Source of the DNA: Amylostereum areolatum
Taxonomy: Eukaryota > Basidiomycota > Agaricomycetes > Russulales > Stereaceae
DNA: 64,000 nucleotides
NCBI GenBank assembly: GCA_012932865.1
Contig: SAXG01000011.1
Location: forward strand, 806,001-870,000
Reading direction: 5' to 3'
The notes beneath the pieces are model-generated. The model was not told where the DNA came from. It saw nothing but the letters and a program-made list of their open reading frames with translations, and ran no database searches. This document shows, piece by piece, positions 1-12,310 of the stretch. The translations under genes and the position numbers were made by a program. Position 1 is the first letter of the stretch. Every line of letters starts with the position of its first letter.

Positions 1-938
1 TCTCGTCCCCCTCCTCCTCCTCCCCTTGTCCCCATCCACGCACCCAGAGAGAGAATCCTGTCCGCCCTTCCACCCACGAGTGTTCCGGGGGGCTTGAAAC
101 AGATGACCGTAGAGTTCCGCGATCTGAACGAGTTGAGTGGACGTAAGAGATGTCAGATTGAGGCAGTGAACAGGAGAGTGGTAAGGAGAGGTGGTATGAC
201 GGTTGTTGGCGGAATGATGGCAAGCATGTATGGAGGACCTAAGACCAGTCCTCAGAGGCTTCGTCGTCGCGCTAGGGTGGCGATCTTGGAGAAAGTAGTC
301 GGTGTCTAGTCTCCGTGGCTGACCTAACCAGAAGATAGTCGTTCTGGTTGTACGTCGGCGTCGTCGTCGAGGGAAGGAGGAGGAGGGTGGGAATGTCCTA
401 CCAATATAAGACGTCAAGCTCCGTCAAGCATCAACGATGCGACGCGACAGACTTGCTGCTCTCTTGCATCCTCTTCGTCTTTTCTCCTCATCCTCGCCTC
501 TTTCGTTTGGTCTTCAAATAGCTTCTGTTGTTCCATGGGACGGTGAGCTTCCAGTTTCACAATCAGTAGCTCTCGAGCTCACCAGACGATTAAGATGTCT
601 TCGAAATTCATCATCTCGAAGACGGCTAGCGCGTATGTGGTTCAAACGGTGGTGTAAGGCGAGTACGTTGATGACGCGGGGGTGTCGGAGTGTTGGGTAG
701 CTGGAGCCGTGAACTAACGCAGGGGCGTCTGGAGGTTTGGGGAAAATGTCGGCCGCTGTGGTAGGCACAATGACCGTGGCTGAAGAGGGACGACCAACAA
801 ATGAAGAGATCAGGATGCGTGGCAGAAGGCAGGCCGGCTCGAAACGGAACTCCGATTAGTGGTGATCTTCAGCTCAATCTCGCCACTGCCAGTCACCGAC
901 TCATCGACCGCCGCCCCGCCCCTTCTCCCGCTCCCTCC
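1..938. other. no supported gene
   Basis: Only short overlapping reading frames without intron signals or recognisable domains are present. The segment starts in a pyrimidine-rich tract and holds a CG/TC-rich stretch around 355-385. It may include the upstream region of the PYM relic that follows. Confidence 0.4.
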
Positions 939-1371
939 ATGTCCTCCAGAGGCCCTAAACTCGACCCCGACAAAAGCACTGCGGGAATCGCAGTCGACCC
1001 CCGAACTCTCGAACGCGTCATCCCCGAATCCAAGCGCTCAGATGGCTCGTACGTCTCATCCCCGTTTCTCACCCTACCCCGTCTTTGATCCCAGGCAGAG
1101 TGCGCAAGGAGCGCTAGATCCGCCCAGGATTCACGCCTCAGGAGGACGTCAAACTTTTCCGCGGATCGCGTCAGCAGGCGATGGAGTCATGCTCCTTGCC
1201 CAATGGCCATATCATCGGCTGGGTCCCACCCACCCCGCCCGCATCCACTACCGACAAATTTGATCTAAGCAAGGCTGCTGCGAAGAACGCGAAACGATGC
1301 GAGAAGCGCAAGGAGAAGGCATCACAGGATCAGGGTCCAGTCAAGGACAATTGGGACAGTGAAGAGGAGGG
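939..1371 (+). pseudogene. PYM (partner of Y14-Mago) homologue, nonsense-mutated
   Basis: Exon 1 begins at the ATG at 939 and reads MSSRGPKLDPDKSTAG, then VDPRTLERVIPES, the conserved N-terminus of PYM, which binds the Mago-Y14 core of the exon junction complex and helps remove it from translated mRNA. A GT-AG intron (1049-1098, using the second of two tandem acceptors) leads into VRKER, an in-frame TAG at 1115-1117, then IRPGFTPQEDVKLFRG and GHIIGWVPP, followed by a Lys/Arg-rich AKNAKRCEKRKEK segment. In the family the stop position is normally a lysine (AAG), so one substitution breaks the gene. The C-terminal small-helix region of PYM is not found downstream; the reading loses similarity after an acidic DSEEEG near 1370. 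This is seen directly; the family assignment is from memory of the conserved motifs. A sequencing error at one base is the alternative. Confidence 0.8.
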
Positions 1372-1964
1372 TGTGAGTTCTGCTCACCCGTCCACCCAAC
1401 ACGGCCTCACGCTCCCGGCCTCGCGCTGCTCCACCCTCGCCCATACACCCCGCCGCCCGCGTATGCCCCCCGTCGCAGGCGCAGTCCCTCGGGGCCCAAG
1501 AGCAGCTCGCACAGGAACAGCGCTCCCACCCCCTCGGACAGACCCAGAGCCCCGAGCAGCGGCGCCTGACGCACACCCCACGCCTATCCTCGTCCTAGTC
1601 CTCCTCGATCACGTCCTCTACCCCGGGAACACCCCCGCCCGTGTCCGCCGCGTCCGCCGCGTTCGACACGCACCTCGCGAATGCCAAGCTCTGGCACACG
1701 GACGCGTACGTCAGTTTCGCGGCCGTGGAGGGGCTCTGGGTGCCCCCCGAGGAGGGCGAGGAGAGTGTGGAGGAGGAGCGGAGGGCATGGTTGTGGCGGT
1801 GGAAGAGCGGGCGAGGTTGTGCGTAAGAATGGGTGTCCTAGGGAAGAGGAAAGAGAGGGTGGGGGTTGTACGCTTTTGTTGGTCTTTTTTTGGGGGGGAT
1901 ATGGGTGTCGTTTCTGCCGTCCTCGTCCTCGTCCTCGTTGCTGTTGTTGTGCTTATGATCCCGT

Positions 1965-2346
1965 ATGTGGCTCGAGCAATCGAACGCCTCACAATGCGAA
2001 CAATGGCGTGAACGTGTCCGATGTCGCAGATGTCCTCCCTCCCGCGACACCCCCATCCCGACACTCCCGACCGACGCCGTGCGCCTGTGCGTCGCATGCC
2101 GCGACAACGTCGGTCGCGTTCAGCCTTATCCAAAGCACCATGGGGGGATCCTAGAAGAGACCAAGGTAAGCACGAGCCTCCCTAGAAGGAAATTTACCAA
2201 AAACACAGATACCTTAGCGGCGCGCCCTCATCGCGCACAACACCCTCGCCATCCGCCACCCTTGCCGTGCACGACGTCCCATTGGATGGCAGCGGGACGG
2301 AAACGGATACTTATATATATTCGGCTGTAACTCCATGAGAAAATGA
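1965..2346 (+). CDS. possible small Cys-rich protein, two exons (uncertain)
   Basis: A reading frame in 1965-2165 contains CRRC and, 18 residues later, CVAC, a spacing that could bind zinc. It is followed by a good GT-AG intron (2166-2217, gtaagc donor) and a second exon that stays in frame through IGWQRDGNGYLYIFG to a TGA at 2344-2346. The 5' end is unclear: a coding-like Glu-rich stretch at about 1660-1826 may be an upstream exon. I do not recognise the protein. It directly follows the PYM relic on the same strand and could be another gene fragment. Confidence 0.3.
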
Positions 2347-3868
2347 GATGGCTTCGTGCTTCGTCTTCTGTGCCACATACGCGACTCTCCCTACAACCAC
2401 TACCATCCTCTTGTCCTCTTGACCCAGAGAGCATGGTGTCGAGCTTGCACAAAGGACCGCGACTGCAGCGAAACAGTAACAAAGCGCTGAGCCCTCTGGG
2501 TGACTTGCCGTTCCGGGCTCTCCTCATGCATCCGAGCTTCGGCGACGTGCTGGTGGGCTCGGACAGGTTGCAAGTTTCGCTGTGGGACCCAGTCCATGAG
2601 TGTACCCTCGGATTCACGCTCCCTGCTGCGTTGAGAGACACGAGGCCCGAAGCTGATGGCTGTGCGCCTCGAGATGGCTCCGAGGTCGCCCACACACACA
2701 CCTTAATTCCTCTTTTCTAGAACATTCCACTCGCCCCTTTTCATCTCCCCGCTACGTCATACATCGTGTCTTTGGTCCCCTCCCTTCACCCAGACGGGCC
2801 TATTACACGCTGAACCCGACCAACGGCGCACACGCTTTGTTTCTAGTCGTAAGTTTTCTCTTATACATGACCTTTCTATGGCCTGCGACCCCACGCGTAG
2901 CTGACTTCGAGATCGGAGTCGCACCCTGGCCTCCCTCACATCGAGCATGACATCCATACGAGCTCCGGACCACAAGTTGGCTCCCCAATGCCTTTCGGGC
3001 CCCAGCATCTTCTCCTCCTGGCTCTCCTCTTCAGGTCGTGGTAGCGGCATCCCCATCCTCGACGAGCTGTCGACATGCACACGCTTGGTCACCTCGGCTT
3101 GAACGAGTCGAACACCCACCAGCGCTTCTACATCCTTAGCGGCGGCGGCAGTAGCAGCAACAATACTACCCTTCCGTGGCCACCGTCTCCTGGAGCCGGA
3201 CGTTGTCCCCCGTCAGCCCGCCCTTCATGCACGCAAGCGTCGTTCCCAATACGTGCCGCTACATGTTCATCGTCAGCGGCCTGCTCGACGTCCAGAGTCA
3301 GCTCCGGCGTCCTTCGCGCGCACTTTGCACTCCTCCCTCTGCCGGTCCGAGACGTCGGCTTTGGGTGAGCGCGTACATAGGTGGTTCGGTGCCGTTCGGT
3401 TGATTGGGGGTCTATGGAGCGCTTTGAGAATTCCCCAGAGCCCGTCCTCGTATATCTTGGGAGGGGGAAGCTTTGAGCGTGGGACAGGGGTGACAATATC
3501 ATCGCCATGGAGCATAAAGTTTGATATGAGCATTGGACCCCACAAATCAAGGCAATTCAGCAGTGGCGAGAGGCGAAGTCTGAGGAGAGTGTGAGTCTCC
3601 AAGTACTATACTTGCAGTGAAGGCGCTACGATAGACGTACATACCATCGGAACGGAGGGCAACGTCATTTGATAGCTGTGGCTGTTGTGGACAGAGAGAA
3701 TTTTGGAAAGGCTACGGTTTCGACGCACTGGAAGTGAGATCGAACATTGTGAACTGACAACCCGAGGCCCGAGACAGAACGATTGTCTTCTGTTTTCAGT
3801 CTGGCTACGAGAGACTAGGCCCGAGAGGCATTTCGCAAGACGTGCGTTACGGGCACGTGAGATGCCGA
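2347..3868. other. no supported gene
   Basis: Several short frames occur on both strands, but none shows a domain or a convincing chain of splice sites. A frame at 2480-2700 has a weak WD-like phrase (VSLWDPV) that is too little to call. Confidence 0.35.
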
Positions 3869-4262
3869 ATGCACGTGATAACGCGACGCGCCAACGCGCG
3901 GTCGCCGCAGTAAGTAGGCAACAATACGCGTCTTTCTGTCTACCACAGCGTCATTCCACTTTTCGATCTCACTTTCGTGCGTCGTGAACCGGATTCTTCC
4001 CCTTTATCTGAAACGTATCCTCATTCTTGTCAACGTACTTCCCTCTCGACCTCCAAGCCTAAACACGACCGGATCACCACACCCAAAGTAAACTTCGACG
4101 CGCCACCTCGCGCATTTTCGTTTGGCTACAATTGGCCGCACCCTCAAGCGGAGTGTCGCGCAAGCTGGACCAAATTTCCATCCAGGTATGCTTTCGCCGG
4201 TTTCCCTGCAGCCCTCTGTGACGCAATGCGTGTGCCAGTGCACGCCGAAGTTAACCCTTGCC
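3869..4262 (+). repeat. dispersed repeat R1, copy 1
   Basis: About 394 bases match 40225-40617 in the same orientation, and 56636-57028 in the opposite orientation, at high identity (a few substitutions and a short indel near 3890). The repeat contains one copy of the 20-base motif (3965-3984). Similarity to the other copies stops near 4262, whereas the other two continue into a gene fragment. Confidence 0.85.
3965..3984 (+). promoter_or_regulatory. 20-base recurrent motif, copy 1
   Basis: Exact GATCTCACTTTCGTGCGTCG inside repeat R1. No gene is identified downstream. Confidence 0.6.
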
Positions 4263-4507
4263 AAAGCCCAGTCGTTGTCCCTGCCGAAGTCGAGTCTGGT
4301 CGGACCAGGTCAGGACTAGATCTAGTACCAGAAAGTCTTGCTACCTAAAACGGAAGTACTCAACCCTGCTCGTTCGCAGTCGTTCACCCAGGAGGGGTTA
4401 TCGGTGTCAAGAAGCCGTTTTGGCTACGGATCTAGGATAGAGTTGACTTGCGAAAGAGCGAGAGGAGCGTCGTGTTGAACGCGACAAGAAGCTAGAGGTA
4501 AAGTAGT

Positions 4508-4508
<1 letters not shown>

Positions 4509-4541
<33 letters not shown>

Positions 4542-4542
4542 T
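4509..4542. repeat. GATA tetranucleotide microsatellite
   Basis: About eight uninterrupted TAGA/GATA units. Confidence 0.9.
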
Positions 4543-4690
4543 ACACGGCGAGGTCCCTGATGTAACCGAGAGTAAACGGCACGGCAAGCCGCAAGGAGAC
4601 GAAGTGAGACCGGGTCGGGGTAGAAGTTACCATATGAGGCCCAGTTGAGGTCGCGTATGATGTGTGGAAGGATATTTGAGGTCGGAATAG

Positions 4691-4728
4691 TCTGACAGAA
4701 AGGGGGGGGGTCCCCCCCCTCTCAGATT
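4691..4728. other. G-run/C-run palindrome (hairpin)
   Basis: A run of nine G, one T and eight C sits between partly complementary flanks (CTGA...TCAG). It forms an almost loop-free hairpin and is also a G-quadruplex candidate on both strands. Confidence 0.6.
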
Positions 4729-4865
4729 TTATTCTACTCGAGGGTCTGAACCGAGAATGTAACGCAGTCGCGACTCGCTTACAGTCGGCATCCCGGCTTC
4801 AGGGGTCTAAAATGTCTACTTTATTCTATTCGCACAATTGAAGGCCTACGGAAAGTCACCCACTA

Positions 4866-5219
4866 CATACTCTCCCAATCGGGCTGGGCCAATAACTTGT
4901 ATTGATGTTTATAATTACGGGGTGATAACTCGTGAATGCATTTTGGTAATAATCACTGTTCTAACGCGGGTGGAACTGTGCAGCTTCTGATGATGTGAAT
5001 ATCTCGAGCGGAGACATGCGTCCAACCGATTGTGGGATGAAGCAGCGTTGGCCATGGGTTGCTCGCGTTGACATTATATATAGCCGCGTCTTGCCAACGG
5101 CGCGAGATGCGATCGACAAAGTTCGGAATGCGAATACTTACCCCATCGTTGTGAGTGAATGTTGAACTTTTAACACAATGCATAATGTTTTTCATTCATG
5201 ATTACATTTAGTATACGGT
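4866..5219 (+). repeat. dispersed repeat R2, copy 1
   Basis: Matches 53262-53620 in direct orientation at roughly 85% identity with small indels. On the minus strand both copies keep a reading frame containing a conserved FVDRI...RWQD/PWQD phrase next to an intron-like GTAAGT, so R2 is probably a duplicated fragment of an unidentified gene. Both copies end at the same TATACGGTGGAA. Confidence 0.75.
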
Positions 5220-5462
5220 GGAACTACAACGATAATTACAGGTACGCAGCCGGTTGGGAACCCCCTCTCGCAGATGTGACTACCGAACAAATCAGCGCAA
5301 GCCACCCTGTGACAGTTACTCAAACCAGCGTAGAACGAAGACATCCTTCGGACCTGTAACTGCATGGTTGCACGAGGGGCAACGCCGTCGTCGTTCCTTG
5401 AAAAGATCATCGGCACAGACTTTGCACAAGGCTAACAACGATGTTAGATCCAAAAAAATCGA

Positions 5463-7481
5463 TCAGAAGGCCTGCTTTGGCTTACTATGTCCGCAAACAA
5501 GAATCCTGGCGCGGCAACGAGTCTTACAGTTCGTGCAGTTTATGTGTTCCTGCGTAGAGATTGATGAGCATTATTTTTGATTGAGCAGCAGTAACACTCA
5601 CGTAAATAGCATCTAAATCTGAGGACGTCTGATGACGATCTACACGTTCAGCCTCTTGCGAGATTCTGAGTTCATCTTTCGATAACATAAGTGTTTGCCG
5701 TAGCTGTACTTCAGACATTTCACTGTTCTTCCAGGCGACCACGGCCGATGAATTCGCCTGTTCGGCCTAGGATCCTGTTGTGAGCGAATAGCCTGAAAGG
5801 TAGCTAAAAGGCGTCACCTGTCGAGCCATCTTGCGCACCTCACCACCATGAGCGGTAAGCTCTTGGATATGAGAATCCATCCGTTCGCATTTGCTGGTCA
5901 TAAAGAGCATAATGCCCTTTTGTTCCTCAAGTGCAGTGGGTTTTTCCTAGTGCTACCAATGAGCCCTGCCAGGCGTTTAATACCCCAGACGTACGTGATG
6001 AGTAATGGACTCCAAAACAGTCCGTAACGCCGTGGTTCGCAGTCGTTCAGTTTTGACTTGCTGCTCCAAGGACTGCACAGTCTTAGTCAAATCATTTTTC
6101 GTCTGGGCATCTTCATGATGTTGCGCCTCGTGATATCGCTTCTGTAAAGGCTGAAGCAGGTGTGGGGATAGCTAGCATTTGTGGCTCACCTCGCTGGCCA
6201 GGGTCATCACACGTTCAGCCAGAACACGAAGTGCACTCTGAGAGTCATAAAGAGACAAGTCGGAAGTCCTTATAGCGTCGAATTCCCAGAACAGCCGCCT
6301 GGATAGATCGCAACCCTTGGCCGCGGACAGTTCCACGAAACCATAGTGCTGCTGGTAAACGAGAAGAAGCTCTGCGATGTCATTTTTGATCTGTTGGCAT
6401 TGCGTTCGGACCGTTGCAGGCAAGCTTGTCATGGTTGTGATCAGCGAATCAAAAATGACGTGTCGAGTCTGTCCAAAGCCTTGTCAAACTTCGCTCAGAA
6501 AGAAAGCCTGTCAACTTTCCTGAATCGTGTCAAGAAGAGACAGCAGGATAGGCTTTGTAACGGAGAGTTGACCTAAATCCTGGTCGGCTGAAGACAGTGT
6601 CTTGCGCAAGGCGTCTCGTTCACGTCGAACGGCAGCAACGTCCTTCTCAAGCTGAAGGAATTTGACTTGAGATTGGCCGTCTCGATTCTGGACACGCGAG
6701 ACAAAAATGAGTGGTGTAAAATCAATGTGTCATTGATTTGTTTTACCGATACGCTATCAAGTCCCTTCAATCGCCTGGACGATGCAATCATTGCGCGACG
6801 AAGTGTGTGAATTTCATTCGTCAAGTTCTGTATGCAGGTCTCCTTGAGGAGGACTTCCTTGACGGTATTCTGAACCCATGGTGAGGCGTATAAGATGCGA
6901 TCGGGGAAAAAGTTAGGCTGAGATAAGAGTGAGCATTTGATAGGCGAGATCAGCCGGGAGTCTTACGGAAGTTAGTACGAATTCTTCACGTAGACCAGCC
7001 ACCTGCGTTAATAAGCGAGGGACAAGCTCTTCTGTTGGTGCGCTCTCAACATGACATGTTAGAAGTGAGGAGATTGTGTCCGTAGTAGAGATCTCGCGGA
7101 AATTAGATATCTCCCGATGAATGGGGATACCCGCAACGTCCAGACTATGACAGCACCTGAGGATATCCTCCACTAACTTGTCGTATATCTCCTTTTGATC
7201 GCTTACGCCGGTGGCAACACACTGATGTGCATCTTCGTGTATAGAGAGGGCGCGGAGGAGGTCATCAATGGAGTTCTCGGACTGAATCACCTGAGCCTCC
7301 ATGCGTGCACATTCTTTTTGTAAGCCTTTCATGGCATGAAAAAGGGAGATCTTCGTCTCTGACTGGATGCGAGAGCAACAATATCAGTGAGATGATGAAC
7401 TTGCAGTTCTACAAGACGACTCACGTCCAGGGCCCTTGCACGAGCTACTAGAAGAGAGGCTGGCAACGACGTGTCGTCCAT
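5463..7481 (-). CDS. multi-exon coiled-coil protein with Cys-rich C-terminus
   Basis: The minus-strand ATG at 7481 starts MDDTSLPASLLVARARALD, and a GT-AG intron (7424-7363) leads into a helix-rich exon (SETKISLFHAMKGL...). Further exons joined by short introns give Glu/Lys/Gln-rich heptad-like sequence (for example FLQLEKDVAAVRRERDALRK) over about 550 residues, typical of a long coiled coil. The last exon encodes a CTNCKTRC pattern and ends at a TGA at 5463-5465. Most junctions keep the frame. One junction, near 6420-6550, does not resolve cleanly and could hide a frameshift. I do not recognise a family; a structural or scaffold role is inference. A frame at 7912-8100 on the same strand may be an upstream exon, because an acceptor-like tttttcag lies just before the ATG. 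Confidence 0.6.
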
Positions 7482-7911
7482 GACCGAGCGACTGAAAAAT
7501 ACAGATCATGACGGCGGTATAAAGGCGTATCAATACTGGCGGCAACGCACGGTAAGTGAGGTTGATGAGTCAGGTGGTCGTAGAGATATATGAACGAGGT
7601 AGATACTGGGATATGGAGGGTACATGAGCGAGGGGCAGATGGAGGAGTTGAGGGAAACTTACAGAAAAGTCGCCACTCGGTGCGAGTTTCGGGCGGTAGG
7701 AGTTGGAAGTGGGGGACCTCGTGCGACGCACTATAAGTGAAATCACGGAAGTTAGGGTATGGGCGGTGTTGGAAGCAAGTTGGAAGACGAGAAGGGCGGA
7801 GGGGGAAATGCGGGGAGGTAGCTGTCGCGACTCGACACGCGACGCGAAGTTTCGATTCAAACTCCGCAAGTTTGCGGCTTCGCCTCTGCTCTAATATGCG
7901 CCTGCACAAAC

Positions 7912-8100
7912 TTAAAGAACCTCCGGTGTACCCGCGCCTGTATAGTACGCAGAGACTAGAGTGCCCTCGGGTGGCTGAGAAAACTCATCACGGATCCGCG
8001 TGTTGTTACCCTCCTGGCTAAGTACACGTACGATGTCTTTGAAATCTTCGAAGCGCGTCACACCCTCGACCTGGGACCACTGTACCAAGACCGTAGACAT
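7912..8100 (-). CDS. hypothetical N-terminal exon
   Basis: A 62-codon frame starts at an ATG (MSTVLVQWSQVEG) and has ordinary protein-like composition. A donor-like GTACAC occurs near its end. It may be a small gene, or exon 1 of the coiled-coil gene starting at 7481. Nothing in the sequence decides. Confidence 0.35.
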   Translation of the reverse strand: MSTVLVQWSQVEGVTRFEDFKDIVRVLSQEGNNTRIRDEFSQPPEGTLVSAYYTGAGTPEVL

Positions 8101-8335
8101 GATATGCTACCACATACCACATACACAGCTTCGGCTCTTCTGCCAATAAAATGACTGACATGCCCCCTCTCTATACCGCGGGTTGAGAACTGTCTAGGCA
8201 GTTATTTCGCCCAAAAGTTGTCGGAGGGCGCCCTGGAGCGCGACCGTGGCAAAGTCGTGATAACCCCAGGAGATCTGACTGTTCCTCAAAGGGACCATGT
8301 CTTGAAAATATCTATCTATCTAGCTATCTATCTAC

Positions 8336-8428
8336 TAGGTTCGGTCCAAGCCGCCGTTCACAGTCCGCTTCGCTCTCCGCTTCACTCTGCGAGGTGCCCG
8401 CGGGACGCGGCCCGGAGCAAGGAACCTA
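8336..8428. mobile_element. short foldback element, copy 1
   Basis: Begins TAGGTTCGG and ends GGAACCTA, so short inverted ends are bounded by TA on both sides. The interior (CCGTTCACAGTCCGC...GCGGCCCGGAGCAAGG) matches the element at 16717-16786. This copy carries about 25 extra bases inside. TA borders would fit a Tc1/mariner-type MITE, but that is inference. Confidence 0.55.
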
Positions 8429-8545
8429 TCTATCTACCTCTGCTCTTGCTCCCGATCGCGAGTCCGGAGCCTGTGGCTGTTCCTTTCAGGGACCTTTCCG
8501 TGTAATCTATCTATATGTCTATCTGTTGTGCGCGTTCTCGATCTC

Positions 8546-8565
8546 GATCTCACTTTCGTGCGTCG
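8546..8565 (+). promoter_or_regulatory. 20-base recurrent motif, copy 2
   Basis: Exact match. About 25 upstream bases and 10 downstream bases also resemble the flanks of the copy at 57104. Confidence 0.6.
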
Positions 8566-9467
8566 GAAATGGGTCCTTTTTAGATGCTCATGGCTCAACC
8601 TGTTTGGGTAGACATGGTTGCAATTGGTGTCTGGTGTCGTGTGCGATGTTGCCATTGCTGAATGTACTTATGGTCTATGTGGTGCGTCTTTTATATCGAC
8701 CTCCCCTTCGCCTTTCTGAACTTGAAGCAACCACCAGCTTCTAAACTCGCGCAAACGCATTGGGGACACAGAGCACATACAACAGAGTAACCACTATAAT
8801 ACGTCTCACCATTGAAAGTGGATGCGTTGCAGCGGTTTTGGCGATAATGAGTCTAATCTCCTTCCTTTCCCTCAAAGACACTACTGCGTACATTGGCTTG
8901 TGCGCATCTGATCCTTGATTTTTTACGCCGCCTAACATATGTGTCTCAGAGACCTCATGCTGTATAAAATATATTCAAACTCGTTCATGGTCTTCGGCGT
9001 GCAATGCCAACTCGGTCGACCCACATGGGTCGAACCACACTTGTGCACGTTCCCTGCTCGGTTTTGCTCGTGATACATAAGTTCTTATTCACATCGGCGT
9101 GACTACTGTGGAGACAACGGCACCTTCGGAACCCATTAGAAACAGGTACGCATCCGAGCTTTCCTGTGGAATACATGCCTTGTTCACCTTCGCATTTCGC
9201 GTCTCGGCGCAATATTGTCCCCTTCTCTGTCGTTACTAGGTGTACATACGACAGATTGGGGCTTGACTTTGTTCACAAACAGCGCTCCGCCTCACAGTGG
9301 GTAACAGGGATGGTCATGTGCGACATACCGACCGCCAATATGCTGACTTATATACAGCACAAAAGTACCCCACACGGCGCGCGAGGGAATAGGGAAACTA
9401 TGGAGTAAAAAATGAGTAGCAGAGAGGGGTGCAATGTATAGAGTGAAAGAAATGGAAGCAACAAGCA
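8566..9467. other. no supported gene
   Basis: Short frames only. This is the downstream flank of the interrupted gene on the minus strand. Confidence 0.4.
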
Positions 9468-11417
9468 TCAAGCTGCAACTGTAGGGTGGAGGGGACAGAT
9501 GAGGTTACAAAGCATCGGGGTGACAAGCAGAGGTGCGGGAAGATATCCATAGGTAGACAAAAACGACTCAATGTAGAACACCAACACCCTCCTCTCAAGG
9601 TAAATGTACGTGTCCTTATCCAGGCCATCGAGAGGAAGTAGCGCATCCTCTGGGAAGTGTGGCCAGCCAGTGAGAACTGCGCGCAGGTCACCGAGCCATG
9701 CTTTATGGGCCTGGAAATCTGCTTGCTCATACGGCTTCCATTCCACAGGGACATGATCATCGTGTTCCGAAGATAGGATGGCCCGACCATCTCCTCCCCA
9801 GATTCGAGCACGCATGTCCTCCCTTTGGGCACGAGCATCGGCTTCCATAGCGGCGGTGTGCATAACCTGGTCATCGTGTTTTGCGAATTCGTAGCAGCCG
9901 AGCAGATAGTTCAAGTGGAACAGCATGGACGAACGGGCCTCGTCGCTGTTGAAAACCTTGACAGTTAAGTTGCATTGACAATCACGAAAATGGCCTGAAC
10001 GAGGGTCCTTCGATGGCACTCCAGTGGGACCAAAGATGCGCTCTCCACCGTGCAGGTAGAATTGCTCTTGGTCATATTCTTCTGCTTTCCCGGCCGACTC
10101 CCACTGCTTCTTCCAGTAGAACCCGTTGAGCACTTCATGCCATTCCTGCGTGACCATGCCACGCTCTGAAGGATCCTTATCAAGAGGGCGAAGGAGGTAG
10201 GCCGTGGAGATGCAACCCCAGACGTGATACATCGCGCTTTGTTTTATCGAGCCTGCGCCCCAGAAAAGATGAATAGGGGGTACAACGTATCGCCTGGCAC
10301 CCTGGTCCACGCCAAAACATTTGCGGATGTCCATGTGGAGAAGCGCGAACTGCCATATTTTGGACTGGGAAGGTACAAAAGGCGGGGGCGCCTTCATGTT
10401 GAAAATGCGGCGGAGCTCGGTGGTCAGCGCAAGTCCTTCAACCTTATTTCGCCTTCGGCCAGACCAAGGACCTGCTACATGATGTTAGGAAGACGAACAT
10501 AAATTGTGGACAAGTCTTACCTTTCAAAGACTGAGACATATCCGTAGTATCATCTGAACGAGGTGCAAATCCACGGGCAGCGTCCTCGAAGTTGGTATTG
10601 GGCAGTGTCTTCGTGGGTGGAAATAACCACACAGGATGACTTCTCAAAGAAGAAGAGGAAGGGATGGCGCCTGGCCACGCTCGAGTGTTGCAGAGGGTCT
10701 CAACGTGGACTAATCTTTCTGCTCCAAAAAAGAGATCCGACCACGCGTCAGGTTTGATGATGAGGTATGTGGGCACCTTCCGTCCAAATGTGGCATAATC
10801 GTCCCTGTTGAGAACAAACGCTCCACGGGCATCAGGCCAAACAGTAGGGGATCCTACCACAGCCGCTTCGTACCAAAGCTCGAAGCCTTGAAGCTCTATG
10901 ATACATCTCTGCAACGCGCGAATGGTAAGAACAATGTCAAGCCAGGTTAACGACTGCATCAGCAAAACTCTGAGTACTTGACAGGCCCTTGGGGCCCTTG
11001 GGCAAGGCCCCCAAGGGCCCAAGCCCCAAGTAACATGTGCCTTGCCCAAGCCGGGTCACTTACTGGCCCAAGGTCACATTTGCCTTGGGAGGAGCCTTGG
11101 GCCCACTTGGCAAGTAGACCTCAAGGTCATAAAAGTTGTAATCCAGAAACCCCAAGCTAGGTTTGGATGCCCAAGGACATGCTCAAGTAGCCTCAGATTC
11201 TGCAAGGAGCTCCCAAGACATATCCAAGTTGTTGTGTGCACATATTTTAGGGTTTAAAAAATCATTATTTATCATTCTACAGATTGGGTACATGGGTTAC
11301 ACTATCAGATGTAGGTACAGGTACACAAGGCGTAGGAGGAGTGGGGTAGCAAAGACAGCACCAAGGGCATTGGGGATGCCACAGTGGGTGCAGTGACGAG
11401 GGTGGTGGGGACACGGC

Positions 11418-11784
11418 AATGAGCGGAACACCTCGTAGTGGATCTGCGCCGTCGTCTCGATCAGGTCCTGCAAGTGGGTCCTGTATAGCACACGCAGTAC
11501 GGGCAGAATACGGTCAGCGGACGCACGACCGTACGAATAACGAGCAAAAAAAAACCCCGCACCGCACACCAACTTGTCGCCAATGATCACATTGCTCTCT
11601 GAGCCAACGACCGCGAACGGGATCATGTCCTACACGACCCTGTCAGCACAAGCAACACCGAAGAACAACAATTTTTGAAAATGCGTACGCGGATGGACTC
11701 ATTCAGCTGGACCTCCTCCTCGTCGTTCTCATCCGTGTCGAAGGGGTACAAGCAGCAGTGGATGCACGTGTCCTGGATGTAGCG
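11418..11784 (-). pseudogene. septin fragment inside the transposon
   Basis: The minus strand encodes RYIQDTCIHCCLYPFDTDEN, then EVQLNESIR, a GT-AG intron of about 60 bases, MIPFAVVGSESNVI and, after a degenerate or spliced-out T-rich stretch, RTHLQDLIETTAQIHYEVFR. These are hallmark septin GTPase segments: the IPFAVVGS strand and the RTHLQDLI...HYE region of the septin unique element. The P-loop, the G4 AKAD motif and the usual WGxxxVE segment are absent, so this is a partial copy of a cytoskeletal septin. Retention of the intron shows DNA-level capture rather than retroposition. Confidence 0.8.
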
Positions 11785-11809
11785 GTCGCGCGGCGCGGTG
11801 AGCTTCGAG

Positions 11810-12310
11810 CGCGTTGAAACGAGCGCGTTGGGGACGCGGTGGCGAGGGCGTCGGGGATGCGGTGGTGAGGGCGTTGAGGCGAGGGCGTTGGGGACGCGGT
11901 GGCGAGGGCGTTAGGGACGCGGTGGCAAGGACGTTGAAGACGCGGTGACGAAGGCGTTGAGGACAGGGTGACGAGGGCGTTGGGGACGCGGTGGTGAGGG
12001 CGTTGAGACAAGGGCGTTGAGGACGCCGCGGTGGGTGCGGTGACGAGGGCGGTGGGGACACAGCAATGAGGGCGTTGAGAACGCGGTGACAAAGGTCTTG
12101 ATGACGCGGTGGCAACGCGGTGACGAGGGGGGTGAGGCGAGGACGTTGGAACGCGGTGACGAAGGCATTGAGGACGCGGTGGCGAAGGCATTGAGGACGC
12201 GGTGACGAAGGCATTGAGGACAGGGTGACGAGGGCCTGGGGACGCGGTGGCGAGGGCCTGGGGACGCCGCGGTGGGTGCATTGAGGACATAACGGCAGGG
12301 GCATCAAGGA
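11810..12310. repeat. GC-rich minisatellite
   Basis: Imperfect tandem units built from GACGCGGTGGCGAGGGCGTT and close variants, about 18-24 bases long, fill the centre of the transposon. The long Pro/Arg/Ser-rich frames here are by-products of the repeat. Confidence 0.85.
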
